Source of the DNA: Salinibacter ruber DSM 13855
GTDB lineage: Bacteria; Bacteroidota; Rhodothermia; Rhodothermales; Salinibacteraceae
Direction of reading: 5' to 3'
NCBI RefSeq assembly: GCF_000013045.1
Contig: NC_007677.1
Span: 1,860,001 to 1,924,000, forward strand
DNA length: 64,000 bases
This document shows, piece by piece, positions 43,207 through 51,183 of this stretch; the first letter of the stretch is position 1, and each line of letters begins with the position of its first letter. The translations under genes and the position numbers were made by a program. The notes beneath the pieces were generated by a model. The model did not search any database, was not told the DNA's origin, and worked only from the letters and a program-made list of their open reading frames with translations.

Positions 43207-45348
43207 ATTACGGAGACGCAAGTTGACAGCCTTCGACAGGACATCCTCGCCTTTCTGCAAGAACATCCCAACGACGCCCACCGCTCCCACGAGATCGCGA
43301 ACGGGCTCGGCATTGAGGACAATGAAACCTACCTCCAGTTCTGCGACGTGCTCGCAGAGATGACCGCCCAGCAGCTCGTGGAGCGCGACGGCCGAAAATA
43401 CAAGACCAAGGCCACCACGCGCCAGCACACCGGTGTCCTCCAGTGTCACGACAAGGGCTTTGGCTTCGTCCAGGCCACGGATCAGGACGAAGAGTTCTTC
43501 ATCCGGGAGGCGAACATGGGAGAAGCCCTCCACGGGGATCTCGTTCGCGTGGCCGTGGCCGCCCGGGCGCCGGAAGACAAAAAGCGCGAGTGTGAAGTCC
43601 TTGAGGTGGTCGAGCGGCGCTGCACCGAGGTGGTCGGCACCTTTCACCACCGCAGCGACTTCGCCTTCGTGGAGCCGGACGACCAGCGCATCCTGCAGGA
43701 CGTCTACGTCGCGCCGGATGCGTTCAGCGGCGCGAAGGACGGCGAAAAGGTCATGGTGTCCATCGACCGGTTCGACGACCGGAAGGCCTCCCCCGAAGGG
43801 CGCATTCTCCGGGTCATCGGCCCGTCGGACGACCCGAACGTGCGGGTTCTGTCCCTCGCCATGAGCATGGACGTGAAGGCCGACTTCCCCGACGAGGTGG
43901 AGGCCGAGGCCGAGAGCATTCCCGTGAAGATTCCCGAGGATGAGATTGAGCGCCGTCGCGACCTGCGCGACAAGCCGGTCTTTACGATCGACCCGGTCGA
44001 CGCCAAGGACTTCGACGACGCCGTCCACGTCGAGGAGCTCGACAACGGCAACTACGAGGTGGGCGTCCACATCGCGGACGTGAGCCACTACGTCGAGCCC
44101 GACACGGCCATCGACGCGGAGGCGCTGGAGCGCGGCACGAGCGTGTACCTCGTGGACCGCACCATCCCCATGCTTCCCGAGAAGCTCTCGAACAAGGTCT
44201 GCTCCCTGCGGCCCCACGAGGACAAGCTCGCCTTCTCCATCTTGATGGAGCTGACGACGGAGGGCGACGTGGTGGACTACGAGATTTGCGAAACGGTCAT
44301 CCACTCGAAGGAGCGCCTCACCTACGACCGTGCTCAAGACTACATCGAGGGCGGCTACCCCGACGACAAGATGGCGGCGGACGTGGTGCAGGCCAACCGG
44401 CTTGCCAAAACCATCACCCGGCGCCGGATGCAGGAGGGCGCCATCGACTTCGGCTCCGACGAGGTAAACGTGATCCTGGACGACGACGGCACCCCCACGA
44501 ACATTGTGCGGAAGGAACGGCTCCAGGCCAACCGCCTCATTGAAGAGTTCATGCTGCTCGCCAACCGGACCGTTGCGAAGCACATCGCCGCGCCGGAGCA
44601 CGTGGACCGCCACCGCTCGAACGGCACCGACGAGCCGCTTCCGTTCGTGTACCGGGTGCACGACAGCCCAGACAGCGAAGAGATTCAGCAGCTCGCCGAA
44701 TACGTTCGCGTCTTCGACCACGAACTGCCCCTGACCGACGGCAACGCACGTTCCTCGGACCTCGGGGCCCTCATCGACGAGGTCCAGGGCCAGCCCGAGG
44801 AGCAGGTCATCGTGCGGGCGGCGCTCCGCGCCATGTCGAAGGCCGAGTACGCCGTCGGCAACATCGGCCACTACGGCCTCGGCTTCGACTACTACTCCCA
44901 CTTCACGAGCCCCATCCGGCGGTACCCCGACCTCATGGTACACCGGCTCCTAAAGCGGTACGCCAAGGGCGGCTCCCCCGCCGACATCGAAGACCTCGCG
45001 GCTCGGTGCGAGCACTGCTCCGAACAGGAGCGAAATGCGGAGGAGGCCGAGCGGGAGTCCGTGAAGCTCAAGCAGGTCGAGTACGTGAAAAACCACGTCG
45101 GCGAAGAATTCGACGGGGTCGTCAGCGGCGTGACGAAGTTTGGGGTCTTCGTCGAGATCACCGACCTGCTCGTGGAGGGACTGGTCCACGTCCGCGAAAT
45201 GAACGACTACTACGTGTACGACGAGTCGACGTACACGCTTCGGGGCGAAAACAACGGCACCTCCTACCGGCCCGGCGATTCGGTCCGTGTGGAGGTGGCG
45301 AGCGCCAGCGTCGAGGACCGCGAGATCGACCTCCTGTTCGTGGAGTAG
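43207..45348 (+). CDS. rnr: Ribonuclease R, likely non-canonical AUU start
   Basis: A 3'-5' exoribonuclease of about 713 residues that degrades structured RNA. It has two cold-shock domains (about 95-235), then the RNB catalytic domain with DPVDAKDFDDAVHVEEL (metal-binding Asp residues) and HYGLGFDYYSHFTSPIRRYP, and a C-terminal S1 domain (GVVSGVTKFGVFVEI). The first canonical start is GTG 43348. The frame is open back to the stop at 43174, and the upstream residues (DILAFLQEHPNDAHRSHEIA, then NGLGIEDNETY) form the usual N-terminal winged helix. The only plausible start that includes it is ATT at 43207. The GTG start would give 666 residues. Confidence 0.9.
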   Translation: MTETQVDSLRQDILAFLQEHPNDAHRSHEIANGLGIEDNETYLQFCDVLAEMTAQQLVERDGRKYKTKATTRQHTGVLQCHDKGFGFVQATDQDEEFFIREANMGEALHGDLVRVAVAARAPEDKKRECEVLEVVERRCTEVVGTFHHRSDFAFVEPDDQRILQDVYVAPDAFSGAKDGEKVMVSIDRFDDRKASPEGRILRVIGPSDDPNVRVLSLAMSMDVKADFPDEVEAEAESIPVKIPEDEIERRRDLRDKPVFTIDPVDAKDFDDAVHVEELDNGNYEVGVHIADVSHYVEPDTAIDAEALERGTSVYLVDRTIPMLPEKLSNKVCSLRPHEDKLAFSILMELTTEGDVVDYEICETVIHSKERLTYDRAQDYIEGGYPDDKMAADVVQANRLAKTITRRRMQEGAIDFGSDEVNVILDDDGTPTNIVRKERLQANRLIEEFMLLANRTVAKHIAAPEHVDRHRSNGTDEPLPFVYRVHDSPDSEEIQQLAEYVRVFDHELPLTDGNARSSDLGALIDEVQGQPEEQVIVRAALRAMSKAEYAVGNIGHYGLGFDYYSHFTSPIRRYPDLMVHRLLKRYAKGGSPADIEDLAARCEHCSEQERNAEEAERESVKLKQVEYVKNHVGEEFDGVVSGVTKFGVFVEITDLLVEGLVHVREMNDYYVYDESTYTLRGENNGTSYRPGDSVRVEVASASVEDREIDLLFVE

Positions 45349-45413
45349 GGCCGCCCCGCCTTGTGGGCATCACCCGGGGGACCGTCGACCGGTGCTCCGG
45401 GCCGCGCCCCCGC

Positions 45414-46676
45414 CTAGGCCGCGGGCGCCCCCGACGCGTCGTCGGGCACGTCTTCGGCGAAGTCGTGCACCAGCAGCCCGCTCCGAAGCTTGGGCTCGAA
45501 CCAGGTGGACTTCGGGGGCATCAAGCTCCCCTCGTCCGAGACCGCCACCAACTCCTCAATGTGGGTCGGGTACATGCTGATGGCCAGCTGGGCCGCCCCA
45601 CTCTCCACCCGGGCCTCCAGCGCATCCGTCCCCCGAATGCCGCCGACGAAGTCGATGTTGGGGTCCCGCCGCTGATCGCTGATGCCGAGCCGAGGCTCCA
45701 GCAGGTGCTCGCTCAGGCGCGACACGTCCAGCCGGTCGACCACCCGGTCGCCTTCCGGCTCCGGCAGGGCCAATCGGTGCCAGGCCCCGTCCAGATACAG
45801 GCACACGAGCCCCTTCTGGGCCGGCACCGGGTCGTCCACGTTGCGGGTCACCTCGAAGTCGCGGGCCAGCTGCTCCAAAAAGTCACGGGGAGAAGTGGGC
45901 AGCTCGTGGACGATCCGGTTGTAGGCCATGATGTGCATGTGACTCATGGGAAAGAGGACCGCGGTGAACATCTCGTACCCGGGGACGTCCGCCTCGGCCT
46001 CCTCTGATTGGCGCAGTGTCGCCGCGGCCCGGCTGGCCGCCTTGCACCGATGGTGTCCGTCTGCGATGTAGAGGTGCTCGACGTTCTGAAACGCCTCGAC
46101 GAGCGGGCTCGGCGCCGGGGCCTTCCACACCGTGTGCCGTACGCCATCCTCCGCCTCAAAATCGTACAGCGGGTCCTGTGCCTGCACGTCCGACACGAGC
46201 GAATGAATCGTCTCGTCGTCGCGGTACGTCAGCATGACGGGCTCGGCGTGGGCCTGCTGCGCGAGGATGTGCCGGGTCCGGTCATCTTCTTTGGCGGGGC
46301 GCGTCTCTTCATGCTTCACGATGGTGCCCTCGTCGTATTCGGCGACCGACACGCCCCCGAACACGCCCGTCTGCTCGCGGCCGTCCATCACGAGGCGGTA
46401 CACGTAGACGGTGGGGGCCTCCTCCCGCACCGTGTAGTCCGCCTCCACAAACCGGCGCAAATTGACGGCCCCCTGTTCGTACACGGCGTCATCGTAGAGA
46501 TCCCGCTCCGGGGCCAGGTCAATCTCGGGCCGGGCCACGTGCAGAAAGCTCCGCGGCTTCCCTTCGGCCCGGTCGCGCGCCTCGGACGTATCGACGACGT
46601 CGTACGGCACCGACGCAATTTCTTCGAAGTGTTGAGGACGGGGGCGCACGGCCCGAAACGGATGCACAGTGGCCAT
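45414..46676 (-). CDS. DUF1015 family protein
   Basis: About 420 residues from the ATG at 46676. The family signatures are VHPFRAVRPRPQHFEEIASV, followed by PYDVVDTSEARD at the N-terminus, HEETRPAKEDDRTRHI near residue 120, and YIADGHHRCKAASRAA near 205. DUF1015 (HipA-unrelated, ParB-like fold; SerK-type proteins with ParB-like nucleotide use belong to a related group) is often next to serA or serC, but not here. ATG 46682 is two codons longer; the open frame reaches 46748. The function is uncharacterised for this member. Confidence 0.88.
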   Translation of the reverse strand: MATVHPFRAVRPRPQHFEEIASVPYDVVDTSEARDRAEGKPRSFLHVARPEIDLAPERDLYDDAVYEQGAVNLRRFVEADYTVREEAPTVYVYRLVMDGREQTGVFGGVSVAEYDEGTIVKHEETRPAKEDDRTRHILAQQAHAEPVMLTYRDDETIHSLVSDVQAQDPLYDFEAEDGVRHTVWKAPAPSPLVEAFQNVEHLYIADGHHRCKAASRAAATLRQSEEAEADVPGYEMFTAVLFPMSHMHIMAYNRIVHELPTSPRDFLEQLARDFEVTRNVDDPVPAQKGLVCLYLDGAWHRLALPEPEGDRVVDRLDVSRLSEHLLEPRLGISDQRRDPNIDFVGGIRGTDALEARVESGAAQLAISMYPTHIEELVAVSDEGSLMPPKSTWFEPKLRSGLLVHDFAEDVPDDASGAPAA

Positions 46677-47186
46677 GGACATTGCGACCTTGATGAGGGA
46701 GATGGACGAACACGATGCCAGTATACAGGCCAGCGTGTGAAGACGCATACCTGTCCCTCGTTTTTTCAGAAGGGGTTTTCATTACAGAATCTACGGCCGC
46801 TCGCCGATGGGAGCATGGGTTCTCCCCCGATGCAAGGGGGCTCGCGCACGGGCCAATGCCCTGGCGGCCGTCCGGGTGCCCAAGCGCAGGGGCGCATGGA
46901 GGACGAACGGCGGCGCGCGTCTGCCCGACCCGCCCCCCGAACCGCGGCGGCACTTGCGCGGGTGGCGCAGCCGGCCCGTGTCGCCCCGCCCGCCTGGACT
47001 GCGACCGGTCCCGCCTCCTCCGTGTGGGGGCCATCAGCACAGATTGCCTTCAGCCCACTGGGCACGCCCGAAGACAGCACGCGCCGTTCTGCCCCCGAGT
47101 ACCGAGCGCCGGAACAGAGCTCAGTGGTCGGCGCGGGGCACGGGTGTCAGCCCTCGGCCGAGGCCCCTCCTGACATTTCGCATCAC
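46677..47186. other. 510-base gap, no gene supported
   Basis: Both flanking genes run leftward. Open frames exist on both strands because of the very high GC, but their products are Arg/Ala/Gly/Pro-rich and show no domain or transmembrane pattern. No tRNA, hairpin terminator or repeat stood out. It must hold the DUF1015 promoter at its left end. Confidence 0.5.
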
Positions 47187-47942
47187 TCAAAAGGTGACCC
47201 GCAGGACCAGAGGAGGGCCGAACGACAAGTCGGAAGAGGCCCGGAGCGGGGCAGGTGTCACCGCGCGGCGGAGTTGATGAACGAGCAGGGCAATTCCCGT
47301 CCCCAAAACAGTTCCGACCAGTACGTCGCTGGGATAGTGCACCCCAAGATGCACCCGGCTTAGCGCCACGCCCGCCGCCCAGAGCGCACCGGGGCCCACG
47401 ACGTACCATCGCGGATACGACAGCCCCCAGGAGGTCACGAGGGCCGCCGAGAGGGACGCATGCCCGGACGGGAACGAGAGGTATGCATCTCCGGGGGCCG
47501 GCGGTCGGTGACGATCGGCGCGCGCCTTCAACGGCCGATGGACGTACGGGCGGGGGCGCCCCACCACGTGCTTGGCCCCAACCACAACCCCATACGTGAG
47601 CCCTTGGGTGAGGGTCAACCGGTAGGCGGCAGCCCGCGCGGCGGGGGATTCAGTGAGCACCGCGCCCCCCCAGGCAAACGGGACGGCCCCGTAGAACACG
47701 GGACGGGCCGATCGGTGCGCCCCCCACAACCCGCCCGTGAGCGCCGGCTGCGTCGTGCAGTAGAGAAGCGCAAGGCCGCGTACATCGAGGGGGCGGTCGG
47801 GAGCCGCCCCACAGAAGCGGGCGCTAGCAGATTCCGGCGAGGGGTGCGAGGGCTGTGCCCGGGCCGCCTCGTGCCCCCCCACGTGCATCAGGATGACGAG
47901 CAGCGGCCAGATCGATCCGTGCAGGCACCGTCGGACGGCCAT
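47187..47942 (-). CDS. PAP2-family membrane phosphatase
   Basis: A 251-residue integral membrane phosphatase (type 2 phosphatidic acid/undecaprenyl-pyrophosphate phosphatase superfamily). It has the three motifs of the family: KHVVGRPRPYVHR, LSFPSGHASLSAAL and LSRVHLGVHYPSDVLVG. The N-terminus has a signal-like stretch (LLVILMHVGGHEAARAQ). BacA-independent undecaprenyl-PP recycling or phospholipid dephosphorylation are likely; the substrate is unproven. Its start is 6 bases after the recA stop on the same strand, so the two are probably co-transcribed. Confidence 0.9.
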   Translation of the reverse strand: MAVRRCLHGSIWPLLVILMHVGGHEAARAQPSHPSPESASARFCGAAPDRPLDVRGLALLYCTTQPALTGGLWGAHRSARPVFYGAVPFAWGGAVLTESPAARAAAYRLTLTQGLTYGVVVGAKHVVGRPRPYVHRPLKARADRHRPPAPGDAYLSFPSGHASLSAALVTSWGLSYPRWYVVGPGALWAAGVALSRVHLGVHYPSDVLVGTVLGTGIALLVHQLRRAVTPAPLRASSDLSFGPPLVLRVTF

Positions 47943-47948
47943 GAGCCT

Positions 47949-49010
47949 CTACGCTTCCTCGGCGGCGGCTTCGGCCTCTTCTTCGTCCTCCTCGGAGTCC
48001 TCGTCGACCGTTGCAAGCCCAATTTCCCCACGCAGAGCCGACTTGATCTCGTCACGCTGCTCGTCGTTTTCCTCCAGCCACTCTTTCGTGTTTTCACGTC
48101 CCTGGGCGATGGTTTCGTCCTGGTACGAGTACCAGGACCCACGCTTCTGGAGAATGTCGTACTCCGTGCCCAGGTCAATAATCTCTCCGAGCGACGAGAT
48201 GCCCTCCCCGTAGATCAGGTCAAACTCCGCCTCCTTGAACGGAGGCGCCACCTTATTCTTCTTCACCTTCACGCGCGTGCGATTGCCCACGACATCCTGC
48301 CCGTCCTTGACGGCCCCAATCCGGCGAATGTCCATGCGGACCGACGAGTAGAACTTCAGCGCGCGGCCGCCGGAGGTCGTCTCCGGGTTCCCGAACATCA
48401 CCCCGATCTTCATTCGGATCTGGTTGATGAAAATCAAGGCCGTCTTCGTGCGGTTGATGGTGCCCGCCAGCTTGCGGAGGGCTTGGCTCATGAGGCGGGC
48501 CTGCAGGCCGACATGGGTGTCGCCCATGTCCCCCTCCAGTTCTGCCTGCGGCACGAGCGCCGACACAGAGTCGATGACAATCACGTCGAGCGCCCCACTG
48601 CGCACCAGCGTGTCCGTGATGTTGAGGGCCTGCTCGCCGGTGTCCGGCTGCGAAATCAGAAGCTCGTCCGTGTCCACCCCGAGCTGCTCGGCGTAGTTCG
48701 GATCGAACGCGTGCTCGGCGTCCACGAACGCGCACGTCCCGCCAAGCTTCTGGGCCTCCGCAACAACGTGGGCTGCGAGGGTCGTCTTGCCGGAGGACTC
48801 GGGCCCGAAGATTTCGGTGATGCGCCCACGGGGGACCCCCCCGATCCCCAACGCGTCGTCGAGCGCGAGGGAGCCCGTCGGAATCGCCTCCACCTCCTGG
48901 TTGGGATCGTCGCTGAGACGCATGATTGCCCCCTCGCCGTGGTCCCGTTGAATTTGCTCAACGGCGAGGTCGAGGGCCTTTTCTTTTGCTTCTCCGTCCT
49001 TGTCTGACAT
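47949..49010 (-). CDS. recA: RecA recombinase
   Basis: DNA-dependent ATPase that promotes homologous pairing and triggers the SOS response. The 353-residue protein has the Walker A motif [14 protein letters not shown], Walker [12 protein letters not shown], the DNA-binding L2 region [20 protein letters not shown], and [18 protein letters not shown]. The C-terminus is a run of Glu and Ala, more acidic than in E. coli, as expected in a salt-in halophile. Upstream (49181-49198) are two direct copies of GAACA that might be regulatory. Confidence 0.98.
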   Translation of the reverse strand: MSDKDGEAKEKALDLAVEQIQRDHGEGAIMRLSDDPNQEVEAIPTGSLALDDALGIGGVPRGRITEIFGPESSGKTTLAAHVVAEAQKLGGTCAFVDAEHAFDPNYAEQLGVDTDELLISQPDTGEQALNITDTLVRSGALDVIVIDSVSALVPQAELEGDMGDTHVGLQARLMSQALRKLAGTINRTKTALIFINQIRMKIGVMFGNPETTSGGRALKFYSSVRMDIRRIGAVKDGQDVVGNRTRVKVKKNKVAPPFKEAEFDLIYGEGISSLGEIIDLGTEYDILQKRGSWYSYQDETIAQGRENTKEWLEENDEQRDEIKSALRGEIGLATVDEDSEEDEEEAEAAAEEA

Positions 49011-49230
49011 ATCGTACCTGACGCGACTCGATCAAAAGAGCGGGTTTCGGTGCAAGGCGCCCCCGACCGATTCGTGGCTTCGTAGACACGAGGACGACAC
49101 AGATCTAACGTGCCTGGGGGGTATAGACTCAACGGGTATGAACGAAGCAGCCCACCGGATGGTCCCCGGCCCAAAAATCTGAACACATGATTCGAACATA
49201 TTCCGCAGCACCCGACGGAAACGGGGCGGT

Positions 49231-50139
49231 TCACTCCGCAAGACGGTTGTACTGCGAGGAGTGGGAGGGGTCCATTTGGACGAGTAGCCCCTGCGCCTGC
49301 CCTTCAAGATCACTCTCCTCGAAGATTGCGGTTAACTCCTGGTTTTTCGTCGCAAAAAAGAGGTTCAGGGCATAGGATTGCGACAGACGGTCGCGGAGCG
49401 TCCGGAGCGTCCGGAGCACCTCCATCAGGGTTTTTCGGGCCGCTTCGGTCTCCTGCACGAACCGATCCAGGCCCTTTCGGTGGTACTTGTAGTACACCCG
49501 ACGCAGGGGCTCGTGGCGCTGGGCGCGCAGGTTCGAAAGAAGCTGCACACGGGTCTGTTGGGTCCCCACCGAGGACCAGCCCGGGTCTCCACTTCCCTCG
49601 GCCTGATCGGCCACGGTCTGTGCCCGGTCGAAGAAGGGCGTTCCGCCGAGCGGACTGAACGTATCGTAGTCGTACCCGAGGATCAGATAGGCGTAGAAGT
49701 CGAGCACCGACGTCAGCGGGTCGTACCGGTCGAGATCGTGGTTGAGGGACGAGCCCCGACTGTACTCGAAGCGCCACTCTGGGTCGTTCACACGGGCGAC
49801 GACCGAAGACTGCGAGGTCCCGTAAATGGGGCGCCGGGTCGTGACGACGAGCCGGGCCCGAAACTCGGACAGACTAATCGACTCTTGAAGGACAATTTGC
49901 ATCGAGCAGGAAATGCGCTCGTGGGGCAGAAACGCATCGTCGGTCCAGGAGCGTTGGTTCATGTACTCCCGGATTTGGCGTTCAAGATCGTCGAGAAAGT
50001 CAAACTCCGATTCGGCCCCGCTAATCTGCGAGTCGTCAATCTGGACGCGGCAGCGCAATTCCTGTCCGTCAGCCGGAGACGCGAGCAGAAGCGTCCCCAG
50101 GACGGCAAGTCCCCACACAGCCGCCGGAATTCGAACCAC
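49231..50139 (-). CDS. DUF4835 family secreted protein
   Basis: A 302-residue protein of a Bacteroidetes-specific family. A signal peptide ends near residue 25 (LAVLGTLLLASPADGQ). The mature part begins LRCRVQIDDSQISGAESEFD, and FEYSRGSSLNHDLDRYDPLT, followed by SVLDFYAYLILGYDYDTFSP, is the most conserved stretch. The C-terminal half is helical and charged (LRTLRDRLSQSYALNLFF). No function is established. It lies 220 bases upstream of recA on the same strand and is divergent from the outer-membrane barrel gene. Confidence 0.82.
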   Translation of the reverse strand: MVRIPAAVWGLAVLGTLLLASPADGQELRCRVQIDDSQISGAESEFDFLDDLERQIREYMNQRSWTDDAFLPHERISCSMQIVLQESISLSEFRARLVVTTRRPIYGTSQSSVVARVNDPEWRFEYSRGSSLNHDLDRYDPLTSVLDFYAYLILGYDYDTFSPLGGTPFFDRAQTVADQAEGSGDPGWSSVGTQQTRVQLLSNLRAQRHEPLRRVYYKYHRKGLDRFVQETEAARKTLMEVLRTLRTLRDRLSQSYALNLFFATKNQELTAIFEESDLEGQAQGLLVQMDPSHSSQYNRLAE

Positions 50140-50345
50140 AGCTTCGGAGGAGGCGAATGACCAATTGGCAGCGGAATGGTGCTACCTCTCCCCTCGCCGT
50201 GAGGTTTCTGACTCGGTTCTCTCGGGCGTTCGTACGGTCCACTCGTCCCACTCCTCGCTCTCACCTTTAATTTTTAATATTTGATTCTTTTCAAATGATT
50301 GGATACGATTAGTATCGAAAGTCATGGCACCGGTCGCCCTCTGCC

Positions 50346-51173
50346 ATGCGTCATCTCTTGGGGCTTCTTGTCGCTGGGTGCTTGATGGCCGGCTCGTCCC
50401 CGGCGCACGGGCAATCCACGTACGACTTGTTCGGCGGGGCCCGGGCATCGGCCCTCGGATACGCCTCGACCGCCCTCACGACGGCCTCCGGCGTGCACGG
50501 CAATCCGGCCGCGGCCGCCCGGCGCTCTCACCGGGTGGTCTCGTTTTTCGCCCGGGAAGCCTTTGGGCTTTCGGCACTTCGGTACGGGTCGGTGGCGGGC
50601 ACCTGGCCCGCCGCGTGGGGGAGCGTGTCCGGCGGCGCCAGCACCTTCGGGGGCGACGGCTATCGGGAGGTTCATTACAGCCTGGGGTATGCGCGTGGGC
50701 TCTCATTCGGGACCAGTCGGCACGTGCACCTTGGGCTCACGGGGCGGTACTACCATACACGCATCGACGGATACGGGAGCACCGGCGCCGTGGGGCTGCA
50801 CCTCGGCCTTCTCCTCCCTCTCTTGTCGTCGCTGGACCTGGGGGCCCACGCCACGAACGTCAACGGCCCCTCGCTGGTGGAGGGAGAACCCCTGCCCCAG
50901 ACCCTATCGGTGGGCCTTCAGTATCGTGCGGGCGACGCTCTTCGGGTCCTCGTGGACGTATTTAAGGACCGCGCCTTTCCCGCCGCCCTCCGGGGCGGCC
51001 TCGAAGTTCGCCCCCTCTCGTTGATCGCACTTCGCGCGGGCGTCACGACCGCTCCCACCCGATTTACCGGAGGCATTGGACTCCACCTCGGCTGGCTGCA
51101 GGCACACGTTGCCGCCGAGCAGCACGCCGAGCTCGGCTGGACGCCCTCCGCGTCGCTCGACGTTCATTGGTAG
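50346..51173 (+). CDS. PorV/PorQ-like outer membrane beta-barrel
   Basis: A 275-residue exported protein. After a signal peptide (LLGLLVAGCLMAGSSPAHGQ) comes the family start YDLFGGARASALGYASTALT, followed by NPAAAARRSHRVVSF, then alternating amphipathic strands. It ends in HAELGWTPSASLDVHW, with a terminal aromatic as in outer-membrane barrels. PorV and PorQ are type IX secretion-associated in Bacteroidetes, but family members also occur without that system, and no other T9SS gene is here. It is followed after 10 bases by a large HhH-barrel gene, so both probably form one unit. Confidence 0.72.
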   Translation: MRHLLGLLVAGCLMAGSSPAHGQSTYDLFGGARASALGYASTALTTASGVHGNPAAAARRSHRVVSFFAREAFGLSALRYGSVAGTWPAAWGSVSGGASTFGGDGYREVHYSLGYARGLSFGTSRHVHLGLTGRYYHTRIDGYGSTGAVGLHLGLLLPLLSSLDLGAHATNVNGPSLVEGEPLPQTLSVGLQYRAGDALRVLVDVFKDRAFPAALRGGLEVRPLSLIALRAGVTTAPTRFTGGIGLHLGWLQAHVAAEQHAELGWTPSASLDVHW

Positions 51174-51183
51174 CGGTGTTTCC

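Noticed and set aside
41772-43322. A 516-codon minus-strand frame opposite the tamB 3' end
   Set aside because: Antisense artefact of high GC; the TamB DUF490 domain is clear on the plus strand.
43186-44943. A 585-codon minus-strand frame opposite RNase R
   Set aside because: Composition is Val/His/Gly/Arg-rich, as expected for the antisense of an acidic high-GC gene. The plus-strand frame has full RNase R motifs.
46008-47363. A long plus-strand frame across the DUF1015-PAP2 gap
   Set aside because: It overlaps two supported minus-strand genes and its gap part is low-complexity Arg/Ala/Pro with no start context.
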